Position numbers and translations under genes: made by a program
Shown: in pieces, positions 1 through 17,202 of the stretch
Position numbering within the stretch: position 1 is the stretch's first letter
Layout of the letters: the number at the start of each line of letters is the position of its first letter
Source of the DNA: Schoenoplectus triqueter
Taxonomy: Eukaryota > Streptophyta > Magnoliopsida > Poales > Cyperaceae
Direction: 5' to 3'
DNA: 32,026 nucleotides
Assembly (NCBI GenBank): GCA_964058805.1
Contig: CAXKVV010001642.1
Span: 1-32,026, forward strand
Notes under the pieces: generated by a model
The model's database searches: none
Told to the model about the DNA's origin: nothing
Seen by the model: only the letters and a program-made list of their open reading frames with translations

Positions 1-32
1 ACATCAGCCTATCGTCAATTTTACTGCTCTAT

Positions 33-428
33 TCAGCTATCTCTTTCTACTTTCAATAAATCAAAGGAGTTTATTGAGCTATCTCTTTCTACTTTCATGC
101 AGAGATTACGAAAAATCTCCTGCACTTGTTTGCGTCCCTGTGGAACATCACATAAGGATTGAATGATTTCCACTGGGATAAATGTTGCCGGCTGCGCATT
201 CCATTGGCTTTGATCAACAACTAAACCATTCAAGCTGTGGCAAAAGAAATAAAAGAAAGGTTCAGCTCTGATTTTATCTTTTATCACATCTTCCAATGAA
301 AAGAAACCAAGAACTGCTTTATATCTATGTGAACTATGGTACAAGCATGAAGCAATGTAAATTGAGAAATTAATTGTTTTGTAACTACGTTGATGATTGG
401 TTTCACCACGTCTTGCATCTTTAATAAT
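33..428 (-). CDS. possible coding exon of an unrecognised gene, cut by the window edge
   Basis: An open frame without stops runs from about 428 down to a TGA at 33-35 and gives about 131 residues. The middle reads like real protein, with mixed hydrophobic and charged composition (for example SLEDVIKDKIRAEPFF and PVEIIQSLCDVPQGRKQ), and I do not recognise the family. No good ATG starts the frame; it reaches upstream to a TAA at 429-431, so if real it is an internal or last exon entered through an acceptor near 420-430. That acceptor lacks a convincing pyrimidine tract. The last residues contain a duplicated KVERDS, caused by a 43-bp direct repeat of agctatctctttctactttca at about 35-55 and 78-98. 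It sits downstream of the RRM gene on the same strand and could be a separate gene, an unannotated extension of a neighbour, or a decayed fragment. Confidence 0.35.
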   Translation of the reverse strand: MIKDARRGETNHQRSYKTINFSIYIASCLYHSSHRYKAVLGFFSLEDVIKDKIRAEPFFYFFCHSLNGLVVDQSQWNAQPATFIPVEIIQSLCDVPQGRKQVQEIFRNLCMKVERDSSINSFDLLKVERDS

Positions 429-1094
429 TTAACTTTTCTGGTCTCAACAAACAGAGAACACGCTCTATTCAAACCTAGCAATATTAACCAACTCTACCAT
501 TCAGACATGTAAACTTTATAACTGACATGTGGAATGCAATATACATTTTATGAGTCCGTGTCGGCTGCCATTTTGTTGATGACAGAGATTATGTGACATT
601 TAACACTCTTGGTGCTCCAATTTGGATCATATGCAGCACACTATGGTTTGGCTTTCTTTTGGCGGCTATTTTCAGATTTATGCAAGATTCTCAATGGACT
701 ATCTAGATCCCGTGTCATAGTTATAGCAGAGAAATAATGGAAACAGACGTAAATTCCACATTTTATTAAGATCTATGGTGGTATACATATTGTCGGAATT
801 TGTTGGAAATATAGAACGCCGAGTATTTGGTTGGTTCCCTTTTTTGGATACCGACATCAAATCCAAACAGAAACCAGAGAAAAATAACAAATAACCAGCC
901 AACTGGACCAAACAAGCTGAAAACAAATATGCGATTTAGTGCCAGACCAATCAGTTTAAACCCCAATATGTTTTTTTTTATTCAATCCACAACCATCAGA
1001 CCACATAAACCGAACACTGCTAACTTCAAAATTAAGTGCCAATTGATGCAGAACTGATTAAATTTAGATTAGACTGACAGTATATAGTATAAGC
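429..1094. other. non-coding stretch between the left-edge exon and the RRM gene
   Basis: This AT-rich stretch holds only short open frames with no recognisable protein and no consistent splice sites. It probably contains the 3' untranslated region of the RRM gene, whose stop is at 1095-1097. A poly-T run lies near 970. I see no transposon ends. Confidence 0.4.
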
Positions 1095-4000
1095 TCACAA
1101 AAATCTGGATGCATGCTCTGCTGCTCTAAGTGCCTCATCTGAGACAGTAATCTTTCCTTCATATCTTAATGTATTAGAAATTAATCAGCTTTTCGCATTC
1201 ATCTATTGTTCATTAAGAGTACCTGTTGAGGATCTTGAGCATATTAGAAAGCTCAGAAAGCTTGAAATGAACATCAAATATGCCGATACCTCGCTGTACT
1301 ACCCTTTTGACCTTGCTCTCAGAAATCTTGTTTGCGATCTCTTGTATCTTTCTTTCTTCTGTTTGACCGTTGACTTTTGAGACCCTTACCACAGTGGTTT
1401 TGGGTGCATTTACCCGGTAAAATTTTAGCTTCTTGCCAAGTACAATAATACTAGCAGCCTCAAGGACTCTTTCTATTGATTCCTCAGACTACAATAAATT
1501 ATAAATTTCAGAAACAGACCAAATGAATAAAAGAATTGATTAACATATTAGAAACCAAGAAATGAAAAGATTGAATATAATATCGAGGGCTTCATTATAA
1601 TGGCATCAACCAGACTTTTGGTAAATCAAACTGCAAGTTCCAAACAACATCAGGATGGTTCATCTCTTGTACATCACAAGCAATACAAAAAGAAGTCTGC
1701 CAAAAGTGGAATTTTTTGGCTTTTAAATTTGAGAAAAGATCAAGAGGTTAATGAGCAACACAGCAAATTGATTAATGATGAGATGAAACTGTTAATTTTC
1801 AGCCTCTTCATCATCTCTACAAGTTTTGTCTGTATTTTGAGTCTTCGTCATGAAAATATTGTTTGTAGCATTTTAACAAGATCAGCAGTCAAAATTTTCA
1901 TTTAGCGAAAAGGAAATGAGTTAACAGAAGTCCTCCAAACTGAGCACCTTTTAGGGGAAAGGAAATGAGCTCATACATAGAAACAGAAAACTCAAATCTA
2001 AACTGATATTAGCACAATAAAGGAAGGAAATAGGCACATGCATACAGATAAAGATAAAAGGGCAAAAAAGAAATCCTATAGATGTCAGGTACAGTACTAT
2101 AACATGAAAACCTTTTTTATTGCAATGATACCACAAAGGAAAAAAAAACAAGTACACTAACAATAAAAAAAGAATGCCTAGATTTATACCAAAGAAAAAT
2201 AATCACCTCAAATTCAACATAAACACTAGAATTGGATTGGCCAATGGCTACTCCAGAGACTGGGCCCCACAATCCAAGAGCACATCTCAAATGGTCAAAA
2301 TGGAGGTTATCCATCAATCCTTTGATAGCAACTGATCGAGAAGGGTATTTTAATAAATTTTCTGGAAAATCAGGATCCTGTACCACCATGTCATCATGTA
2401 TTCTTAGCCTTTTTGGTAAGTGTGACGCCATCGGTCGTACAACTACATCACTGTTGCAGATAACTGGGTCCGTGTTGTCAAGAGCATTTTTCAAGCCCTG
2501 CTCTTCCTATATCAAAATTAAGATCCAGTTATCAATTGCCTCCACTTGTTTTTGTATTTTTTTCAGGCTGTTTATTTCCTTTTATTTATTTATTTTTAAC
2601 ATTAAGTTATGACCAGCACAACTACAGAAGAACAACTAACACAGTGTACATTTATGGTGCATGGATAAGGGCCTACCTTAAAGAAGACATTTGCACACTT
2701 GTACCGATCAAGCTTCCTTGAAATAGTAAAATGCACCTCATGTAGCGGCCCACATCCATCGAATGCATTGTAAACATCACTAACACTTGTTACTTTATCC
2801 AAGAAACTCACAAACAGCCCATATTTGCTTCTCTCTTTTGGTATAGGTGTTGGCGCCACAACAGCAGGCTGAAAATCAAGATACTCGCAAGCCGCAATAT
2901 CTGAGTCACTGTCCTCATTTTCTGTTACTTCTTTAACCTGTTTGTTCAACACATCCATGATACCTCCAACATACTTGGTCTTATCACCAGGGATATTTAT
3001 GGCTTTTCCATAAATCAAGCCAGGGCTCTTCTTCTTAGGCAGTGTGTGGGCCCATGAACCAGTATTCATACAAGTCTGTTTTTCTGTTCTGGTGATAATT
3101 TGGCTAAAAATATTCCCAATTTGATCATAATCATCACCATATCTTGTTCCATTGTCCTCTCTTGACAAGGTTTTGTGCTTAATTGTATCATTGGTCTTGG
3201 CTGTAACATCCACACCAGTTTCAGGATTGCTTTTCATCAGTTTGAAGATATCAGACAAGATGAACTTCTTGCTGTCCTTTTCCAACACAGAACACCCTTT
3301 TGTACCATTCAAATCTCTCTGTTCTAACAATGCCTCTTTTGCTGAACCCAGCCACTCAGTACTACCAGTACCTAAACCTACAGCAGATTCTTTTGAACCA
3401 ACTGAAGTGGTTTTCACAGTACTCTTAGGTCCATTTTGGAGCCCCTTAATAATGTTATACATACTATTAGTGTTACAAACTCCCCTTAATTCTTCACTTC
3501 GTTGTGCATCCAAATTATCAGTACATCTGGTCTTGGAGCCACTCAAATATTTCCTTTGTTTAAAATCTCTCTCTTTAGTATTTAATTCAAATATATTTTT
3601 CCTATCAGCCATTACATCTTCAATTTTCAGAGAATCGGCGTGGACATTTGGGTGTTTCTCATCAACAGGAGGGACTAAACTGCTTTCCGTTAACCACTCA
3701 ATATTAGTAGTGCTATTAATAGAGATAGTTCCATAGGACACCTCACCACACTGCTCAGTTTGTTCAGATGCAGAAGAAATCTCAGTTTGTTCACACTGCT
3801 CAGTTTGTTCAGATGCAGAAGAAATCTCATTAACTAATTCATTCAACTTTTCCTTTGGACAGGGTTTTGTAAATGCTTCTTCCTGTTGTGGCGTTGGGTC
3901 AGCAGAATGTTGGAGAAACGTTTCTTCAAATTTGGAAAAAATGCCCTTCAATATGTTGTAAGACCCTCCAATTGCTCTGTGCACCGTTGTGATCTTAGGG

Positions 4001-4646
4001 AAAAGCCCAGGATGCTCTTCGTTGTACCTGAATTGACAATTTAATATTTTCAAAAGGCTATACTCATTTCATTTCATCTCTCTTTAAATCAGAGATGACC
4101 ATCATCTAAGAGAGAAGTCTTAGAAAGATAATACTTCTTGAAAAATCATGGAAGCAGTTACTATGCATTGTGATTCGTTATATGATCATTATGCCCTGAG
4201 TTCAATGCCAAAATTAATTATGGGATATGTTTGTTCTTTTTTATCCGCCAAATAAGTTTGGTAATACTCCATATTGGAGGGTAGAGGAGCATCCAATAAT
4301 GACCCCAACCAACCCCAACCCCCTAACCAGCCAAAAGCACGAAACCCTGGAAAAGAGAAGTTCACACTTGGACCATCATTTTTCTTCATCCATCAACCTC
4401 ACATCTCAACTTTCCCCAAATTCTTCAGTATAATTTATAAATAATACTAGGGATTAAAGGGTACAGACATGCAGAAAACGAAGTCCAACTTGAAGAAAAG
4501 ACCTTTCACCTTTGAAGGAATGATTTCACATCCTCCGCTCGCTTCTCTTTTACAAACTCGCTTTTCTTCAAAGCCTTCCTTTTAGAAGGAGCAGCAGGAA
4601 GAGGTGCAGTGAACGATCGTCGTGACCTAGAGAATCCTATACCCAT
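1095..4646 (-). CDS. two-RRM protein with conserved-looking N-terminal block, 5 exons, 707 aa
   Basis: Exons in transcript order are 4646-4510, 4027-2677, 2506-2207, 1488-1223 and 1164-1095 (TGA). All introns are GT-AG and all phases agree, giving 707 residues. The start is the ATG at 4646 (MGIGFSRSRRSF), followed by a basic stretch. Residues about 38-80 form a compact block (EDVKSFLQRYNEEHPGLFPK, then IGGSYNILKGIF) that looks like a small conserved domain. Residues 80-440 are low-complexity, Ser/Thr/Glu-rich and probably disordered. Residues 447-522 fit an RRM with an RNP2-like LFVSFL strand and a degenerate RNP1 (YKCANVFF); the intron at 2676 falls right after this RNP1. Residues 554-630 form a second RRM-like fold (SVAIKGL, then SSVYVEFE). 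A short helical tail ends in AAEHASRFL. RNA binding is inferred from the fold; the lack of canonical RNP1 aromatics makes it uncertain. I cannot name an orthologue. Confidence 0.85.
3748..3830 (-). repeat. 45-bp in-frame tandem duplication in exon 2 of the RRM gene
   Basis: The 34-bp core from ctgctcag to aatctca occurs at 3751-3784 and again at 3796-3829, a period of 45 bp or 15 codons. In the protein this doubles the ISSASEQTEQC unit in the disordered linker. The copies are almost identical over the core, which suggests a recent duplication that kept the frame. Confidence 0.85.
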
Positions 4647-4660
4647 TTTCTAAAATTCAT
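4637..4660 (-). promoter_or_regulatory. upstream ORF overlapping the start codon of the RRM gene
   Basis: An ATG at 4660-4658 opens a seven-codon frame (MNFRKWV) that ends with TAG at 4639-4637. It therefore overlaps the main ATG (4646-4644) in another frame. A second upstream ATG near 4786-4788 opens a 21-codon frame that closes before the main start. If both are in the mRNA leader they would reduce or regulate initiation at the main start. The transcription start is not known, so this is an inference. Confidence 0.4.
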
Positions 4661-4894
4661 TTAGAGAAGGGACGAGAGTAATCGAAAATTTAGACAAAAA
4701 AGTAGAATATTGAGCGATTTAAAGGAGCTAAGGTGGACCTTCTTTTCTTAAATGGAGCTCAGCCTCTGAGAAGAGGAGCCGCGATAATGCCATTTTTGTT
4801 CTCCACGGCGGAAGAGAGGGTCCTACTGTTTTCGGTAATAAAGGGTTTTGGAGACATTTGCTAAACTGGATATCTCCCAGCGAAATAAAATAAC

Positions 4895-5885
4895 CGAATT
4901 TTTTTCACAGAGGATCATAAGGATAAAACTGCACTCATGTCTTAAAAGTGTATTTTTGTATCCGATAGATTATCGCGTCCAACTAAAATTGAAGCGCGTA
5001 AGTTCACTCATATCCTTCAATTCAAATTTGAAGAGTATAAGTCCAGTTCATACTCTTCAATTGAGGTATCAAATAGATCTTTTCACGAGTTTTTCATATT
5101 GTATTTAAATATCCTGATCGGATTTTCCTATGAAAAATTATAAACGTTTAAACATCAAATCTTCAGTTCATCAACACAGATTTAGATATTTTTCAGCGCA
5201 TACACATTATATATAATAAATAATCATAATTATAATTATATTTTAATTAAAAATTATATATTTTATTTATTTATATATAAAAATAGTTAAAATTAATTAA
5301 AATTATATTAATATTTTTAATTAAAATTTTAAATATAATTTTAGTTATTTATATATATATAATTAAAATTAATGAAAATTATATTTAAAATAATAATTAA
5401 AATTATATCTAAATATAAATATAGTTAACTGGGTTGTATTTAAAAATATAAATATAATTTTAATATGATTTTAATTAATTATATCTATTATATATATACC
5501 TAAAATTATATTAAAATTTATAATTAAAAATATAAATATAACTTTAATTATTTATTATATATATAATGAGCAGTGAACCGAATAATTTCTAAATATGTGC
5601 TTGTGAGCTGAAAATTTGATATTTAGATGTTTATAACTTTTGATAGGAAATTCCGATCGGAACGTTTAAGTACAATCCGAAAAGCTCATGAAAATGTATA
5701 TCTGTCAGCTCAATTTAAGGGCATGAACTAAACTTGTGCCCTTCAAATTTGAAGTAAAAAACGTAAATTGGGCTTGCATCATTTAATTTTTGTTAGATAC
5801 GGTCAGTTATTAAGTACGAAAAATATAATTTGAAGAGCATGAGGTCGGACTATATCTTTCTCATAGTCCTATGTAAAAATAAATT
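4895..5885. repeat. large degenerate inverted repeat (foldback element) with AT-rich core
   Basis: The left arm (about 4895-5220) matches the reverse complement of the right arm (about 5560-5885) over most of its length, with many substitutions and small gaps. Shared blocks include the CTCATG region, TTCAAATTTGAA, the GATCGGAATTTTCCTAT-like block and the TATATATAATAAATAAT inner edge. The spacer of about 340 bp is almost pure A/T. CTTCAAATTTGAAG, a 14-bp perfect palindrome, lies in the right arm near 5740. No clear target duplication was found, so the outer ends are approximate. There is no coding capacity, so it is a non-autonomous foldback or MITE-like element, starting about 250 bp upstream of the RRM gene start codon. 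Confidence 0.7.
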
Positions 5886-6727
5886 TAAGGAGTGACCTAA
5901 TGTAGATAAAGTGATGGGACCGGCCTTTAAGAAAAAATTCACAGTAGCATACCTGAAACTAGACTGCTAGTATATGATTATTTGAATATATCTAAACAGA
6001 TTGTAAAAAATAAAATATTGTAGATCTCTTTATATTAAAGTCGGAGATGTCAGTGTCTCCATTCAGTATTCACTGGGTTTGAACCCATCACCTTAACTAT
6101 AGCGGCTATGGAAGCGATTTTTTTTGGCTAAATTGTCAAACCTAGTGTTGTATAGATTATTTAATTATCTGTAAATTTTACAAAAAAGGGACAAATTTCT
6201 ACATGAAATTTCAATATCGCAATAATTTGTGGTTAGATTTTCAAAAGCATAAATATTTACGATCTGTTTCAATTTGTACAAAAATTCCGAAGATTTTTTT
6301 GGGTTTAATTACTTTGTAAACGAACTTTCTTGATTTTATGTAATTAAATATTACAAAAATATCATTAGATATGAGAGATTATAAATTTATGTCATTTTAT
6401 AAATAGTGAAATGTACATCATTTCTATATTTTGTTATATATAGTGAAATGTGTATGAAGTAAAGACTACTGAATTCTCATGCAATTATAAATTATCTTTT
6501 CTGATTGTTGAAATTTGTCAATCTAATTCACTGTTAATTGATTCATTGTACGGTTCATTGTCTTTATAAGTAGCTGTACATTGTCTTTATCACAAAGTGC
6601 GGTCTCTCGTAGACGTCTTTGTTTGTTGCGAATGGTGTTAAAGGAGAGAAGACTTATAAATTAGCAATCAACTAATCATAAAATATTATTTAGTATCTTA
6701 TTTTCAGTTTTGAATATAAATTAGAAT

Positions 6728-6840
6728 TAGTTATGGTGCTACGCGTAGTTAATGATTAAATTTGTTACGGACTAAAATATATAGGTCAATCATTTTCAAA
6801 TCTTGATTTATAAATCTCAATAAATTCTTTATATCAAACC
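6728..6840. mobile_element. single arm of the CTACGCGTAG foldback family
   Basis: The sequence ttatggtgctacgcgtagttaatgat and the following 90 bp match the left arm of the complete element at 12161-12543. The matching right arm is absent and similarity stops near 6840. It carries the intact CTACGCGTAG palindrome. It is a truncated copy. Confidence 0.7.
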
Positions 6841-7012
6841 CAACACTTTTCGGCCTTTACCCGACTCTTCTTAGACCCTTTCTTTAATATTTTGTATTGT
6901 ATATTAATTCCACTTGAAATATCCAAAAAATAAAATAAAATATCAAAACAGAAAATATAATTTAATATTATTTTATAAATAAAAATTAACATTAAAAATA
7001 TATAATCAACAA

Positions 7013-7036
7013 ATATATATATATATATATATATAT
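7013..7036. repeat. (TA)n microsatellite
   Basis: An uninterrupted AT dinucleotide run of about 24 bp, followed directly by cagg and a less AT-rich block. Confidence 0.9.
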
Positions 7037-7974
7037 CAGGTCCTTACCCACTAATCTTTATATGACCTTTAGAGTCTGAAGGACTTATCAGTCGGACTCA
7101 TCCCCTAAAAATTAAGTCATTTTAAATCCGGCCCTCTAAAAGCCCTTATCAAAATCGATTCTTATTCGACCCTCTTGTAGACCCGCTAGGTCCGATTCTT
7201 GAGAAGACCGGCCCGACCTCTAAGGGCGATACCCAGATAACAGATTGAAAGGGAAGGAACGAAATGTGAAGTAAAGTAAATTTTATATTCTCTTGTTTGT
7301 TTCATTTTGTTAATTTTCGTTACAATCCAATTTGGAGATTAATAAAATATAATCGTTTAGAGGCTAAAAAAAGTTTAATGAGTAACATCAATTAATTTTA
7401 GTCTCCAATTAAATTTTTAACCGAAGAAAATAGTAATAAAACTTTTTTCCTTCCCTTTCTCCTTTTCCTCCTATACTCTCCATCCAAAGAGAGTATAAGA
7501 AAACAAAAAGAGAGATATTGAGAGAGAATGAGTTTATGTGAGAATCATAGTTTATTAGCAAAGAGACTTAGAATTTGATACAAAGTTGTGCTTTGCACAC
7601 AACATGGTTAAGTTGAATAATAAAACGGATAAAATGAACAATAAATGATCTAATATAATTATTTTTTATATAAATAATAAATAATCTAAGGATCTGATAT
7701 AAAGTTATTCGTGACATCTAAACTTTGTTAGTCGATTTGTGAACTTTTTTCAAATGTGTAGTTGTCATTTATTTCAAATAAATATTTTTTTGTTATTCAA
7801 TATTTAAAGACAATAGAACTATTTTATTGATCATTTTAAATAACAATATCAATAAGTTGAATAATAAAACTAAAATTTCACAACATAAATAATAACAATT
7901 TTAACATAAATATTAAGTCACATAACTTGAATGATAAACCATATAATGTGAAAATCAAGAGAAAATAAAAAATC

Positions 7975-8220
7975 ATGAATGAAGGGGAGTAGAGAAGATG
8001 AGAGACGGGAATAACAAAGGAGGGAGAACAAGAGAAACACAGAGAGATAATGGGTTTGAGAAAGAGAGAGCGAGAGGGAGAAAGAGTACGGGAGCGATAA
8101 CAAGAGGAAATAAGTGAGACAAAAAGATTGATAGCAAACAAGAGAGAGAGGAGATTAGGGAGGAAGGAAACACGAGAGAGGAAAAATAACAAAAGAAAAG
8201 AGATGGAGTGAAAGAAGGAT
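7975..8220. repeat. long purine-rich tract
   Basis: About 245 bp on the plus strand consist largely of A and G, including several GAGAGA runs, with few pyrimidines. The minus strand is therefore a Ser/Leu/Pro-rich pseudo-reading frame with no real protein signature. A related GA-rich patch lies at 7440-7530. Such tracts can form triplex DNA or be remnants of expanded (GA)n. Confidence 0.7.
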
Positions 8221-9876
8221 TCACAAACTAGATTTTTTTTTATATCGATTTGATATCTAAGAATTGTGCAATGCTTCCCTTGTTTATTTTTTTTTGATAA
8301 CTAAAATAAAAAAATAAGCTCTTGAACATGCGTGGCTAATCACCTTTCTATGGTGATGGCTTGTAGTACTTGAATCTTTTTAGTTAAATTGTTCGGTATC
8401 TGATCTTTTTAGCAATTTTCTATGTGATTTATCATTTGAATTGTTTGTTTGCATACTTGAACTGTAACAAGTGCTTGTTGTGTGATTTATCTTAGGAATT
8501 TGTAGTAGATTATGAAAATATATTGCTAGAATTCTCGATCTCGAAGGGTAAAACTCATGTTTGCACTCAAGACCTAGTGGTAAGTTTGCAATTTAGGTGA
8601 TTATACTTAGAACTGAATTAAATACCAATTGTTAATAACTGTGTGGCGTCGGGCTTTGGTAAGGTTTTAACAATAAAGAACATAAAAGGTTTGAACTCTT
8701 AGGGCGAAGTACGTAACTGCGAAGTCTGAATAGTTTGAACACGGCATTGACACGCGAAAGCATCCGTCAATAAATTTAATCTTTTTTCGCTCTTTTTCTG
8801 ATACTATGTGCTCTTTTATTACTTTGAATTCTTCATTTCTATTATTTTTTCAATTATAATACGTTCCTCCATATTTCACTTATATTTTAGCATTTTTTAA
8901 TTAATGACAGTAATTTAACTATTTATATGAATCCAACATATTAATTGTCTTCGATTCCAACAATTAGTTCTTGTGTCAAGTATGGTATAATGCAATCAAA
9001 AAGCAAATATTATTGGAATTAACAACTCTCAAAATATGATCACACAAATATATCTAGCATTAATATTCACAGCTGAGCAATATTGTGTGATATCTTGTAT
9101 GAGATTTGTATGATGTGACGTTATCAGTATCGAGTTTGGTATCGCCGTAGGTGGACACTGGAAAGTAAACTCCTGTCAATGCTCTTATTTTAATATTTTA
9201 TAGACCTGAGAAACAAAATAATAGTTACCTTCTATCAGTGTTCTTATTTTGTAGACCGGAGAAACAACCTGATATCAAGCGCAGACACGTTATACCCAAG
9301 ATTCATGCATTCTTTATTGCAATTTTCTAATTTTAAAGAAATTCAATCTTTAAGTTAGTGATAAAGAAATTATATATCTAATGTCCGAGAGAACCAATCT
9401 TTATTTAGCGAGTCTTTGATTTAGTGATAGAAATAATACTCATAGCGTGAAAATTATAAATTTGAAATTCAAATGAAAAACATTTATAAACATTTTAAGC
9501 TAGCTATCTTAAACCTCATTTTTTTATCTGAAAAAAAAATCTATAAATTTTTAATTACAGCGATAACCGCGCAAACGGTAATCCCCCACGTACGGTCAAA
9601 GAAAATGCATCGCACATATTAGGTATTATTGAAACTTCTTATTTAAATAAAAAATCCAATACGAATAAAGAAACTCAGGAGAACATCCACACTTTTTTTG
9701 GGAGTTACAAAATCGAAAAGAGGAAAATAACAACATAGCAGCCATCGGAGAGTCTTGAAATAAGAGGGAGGGAATGGGCTCTCTTTTAACCATTTACTTG
9801 TCCAGGGAAAATTTCATCCTTTCCAAATCCCTCACCACAATAAAAGTAACAGACCTCCACCTCCTTCCCTCCCTCT

Positions 9877-15887
<6,011 letters not shown>

Positions 15888-16170
15888 ATTGCCGAAACAC
15901 AGATTAGCTCAAGGAGAAATCTATACAAAAAATAGAAATCACAATCCCCAATCTTTAATCAAATTACAGCTTTTTTCTTCTTAAAAATCGCGACTTCATT
16001 CCCTGGATCTGCAGCGCGAGGAAATCCAATTTGAGATGGAATCCGAAATCAGAGCGCCATGGAAATGGGGTTCCATGAATCGATTGGAGACGAGAAAGGG
16101 GGCATATTGGGGACTCGACGGATGTATAGGTTTGTACTGTCAGGAGAGAGAGAAACAACCCGGATATAAG
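15888..16170 (-). promoter_or_regulatory. leader region of the CKL gene with several upstream ATGs
   Basis: Upstream of the CKL start on the minus strand, short frames occur, including MAL-stop and an 11-codon frame ending LRRKKL-stop at 15964. A weak TATA-like cttatatcc lies at 16162-16170 and a CT-rich initiator-like stretch follows. If transcription starts near 16130, all these ATGs are in the mRNA. The sequence is more GC-rich than the flanking intergenic DNA. Confidence 0.35.
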
Positions 16171-17202
16171 GTCGGGGGCCGTTTCTCTGCTTTTCTCCGC
16201 TCCCTGGTCGGTTGAATTAATGCATATCTTTATCTCTTTCTCTTTTTTGTTTAATTTTGTTGGTGATTAACTGATTCTAATTTTCCCACTCGTCAAAAAC
16301 GGTCTTCTGTATCGCTTAGTTCGCGAATTTTGAGAGGTAAAACATTAACTTCCATTCACAGGTAGTATTTTAGAGGGCGGAAAGATTTTAAAAGAAAGAT
16401 AAAACGATCCAGATTAAAAAAAAAAGATTAAAATCAGTTGCGCACACTACCATGGAAACTTCACTGATGTGAATTCTTAGTTCGCTGTTTAGTTAGAAGT
16501 TAAAACTAATGACCTAAAAAACTCATTTAATGCAGTGTGCACGAAAATATTTCATCGTCAACAAAGATTAATTTAAATCACTTTTTTAGTGTGATAGCAT
16601 ACAAATAGTTACGATGAACAGGGTTCTCATTGTGATAAAAAGTCATATATTTATATTTTGAATATATCTATTCAAATTGATCGTACTTATATAAAATTTA
16701 TGAACTTCAGAGTAAATATATAAGCGCATTAGCCATTAATTGGTAAAAAAATAGTCAACTATCGTAGGTTAATTATAATGTGTTTATTTTTTTTTCATAT
16801 TTTAAACTAGTGTAGAAGTAATTCCCAAAATTATAAAAGAATAAGACCAAAGATTTGAATTTGACATTGCAATTTCAAATTTTGAAATATAAATAAAAAG
16901 ATAATTTGTGATATTTTGTTGTGTCAAATATTTGTAACAGTGAAATCTTATTTTTCGATTTAATATTTTAAAAATCACTGTTCAGATAAAAAAACAAAAT
17001 TATATGCTCATTTATTCTAAATTGCTCATACATTAAATTTGAACCAATTTGAAAAAAATCATTTAAATAATTAAATGTTTTAATTATGAAATGGTTCATA
17101 ATAAATTAATCAAATTTCAAATTGACTCGCAACTGATACAAATTACATTTCACTAAATCAGGACACATATAGAAATTTATTCAATTTATTTTTAGTTTCA
17201 AC

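Larger units (their letters stand above)
5886..9876. other. intergenic AT-rich DNA with no convincing gene
   Basis: I see no gene here on either strand. It holds a single arm of a foldback family (6728-6840), a (TA)n run (7013-7036), a long purine-rich tract (7975-8220) and an imperfect 60-bp direct duplication around 9175-9265 (gtcttattt, then gaccggagaaacaa). A small hairpin occurs near 9036-9095, where gatcacacaaatat faces atattgtgtgat. The blocks at 7037-7260 and 8540-8770 are less AT-rich and could be old retrotransposon remains, but I found no LTR pair, primer-binding site or protein. The last 200 bp are probably the 3' untranslated region of the CKL gene. Confidence 0.45.

Noticed and set aside
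766..966. Hydrophobic minus-strand frame resembling a membrane segment
   Set aside because: No start context, splice consistency or family match; its composition follows from T-rich DNA.
3152..3736. 194-codon plus-strand open frame
   Set aside because: It is the antisense of exon 2 of the RRM gene, whose splicing, phases and domains support the minus strand.
6070..6110. tRNA-like T-arm motif (gggtttgaaccc)
   Set aside because: No matching acceptor, D or anticodon arms can be built around it on either strand.
7037..7260. Possible LTR fragment
   Set aside because: No second LTR, polypurine tract, primer-binding site or retroelement protein is visible, so it is left unassigned.
7878..8224. 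Overlapping Leu/Ser/Pro-rich minus-strand frames
   Set aside because: They are created by the purine-rich tract and have no domain, start context or codon signature.
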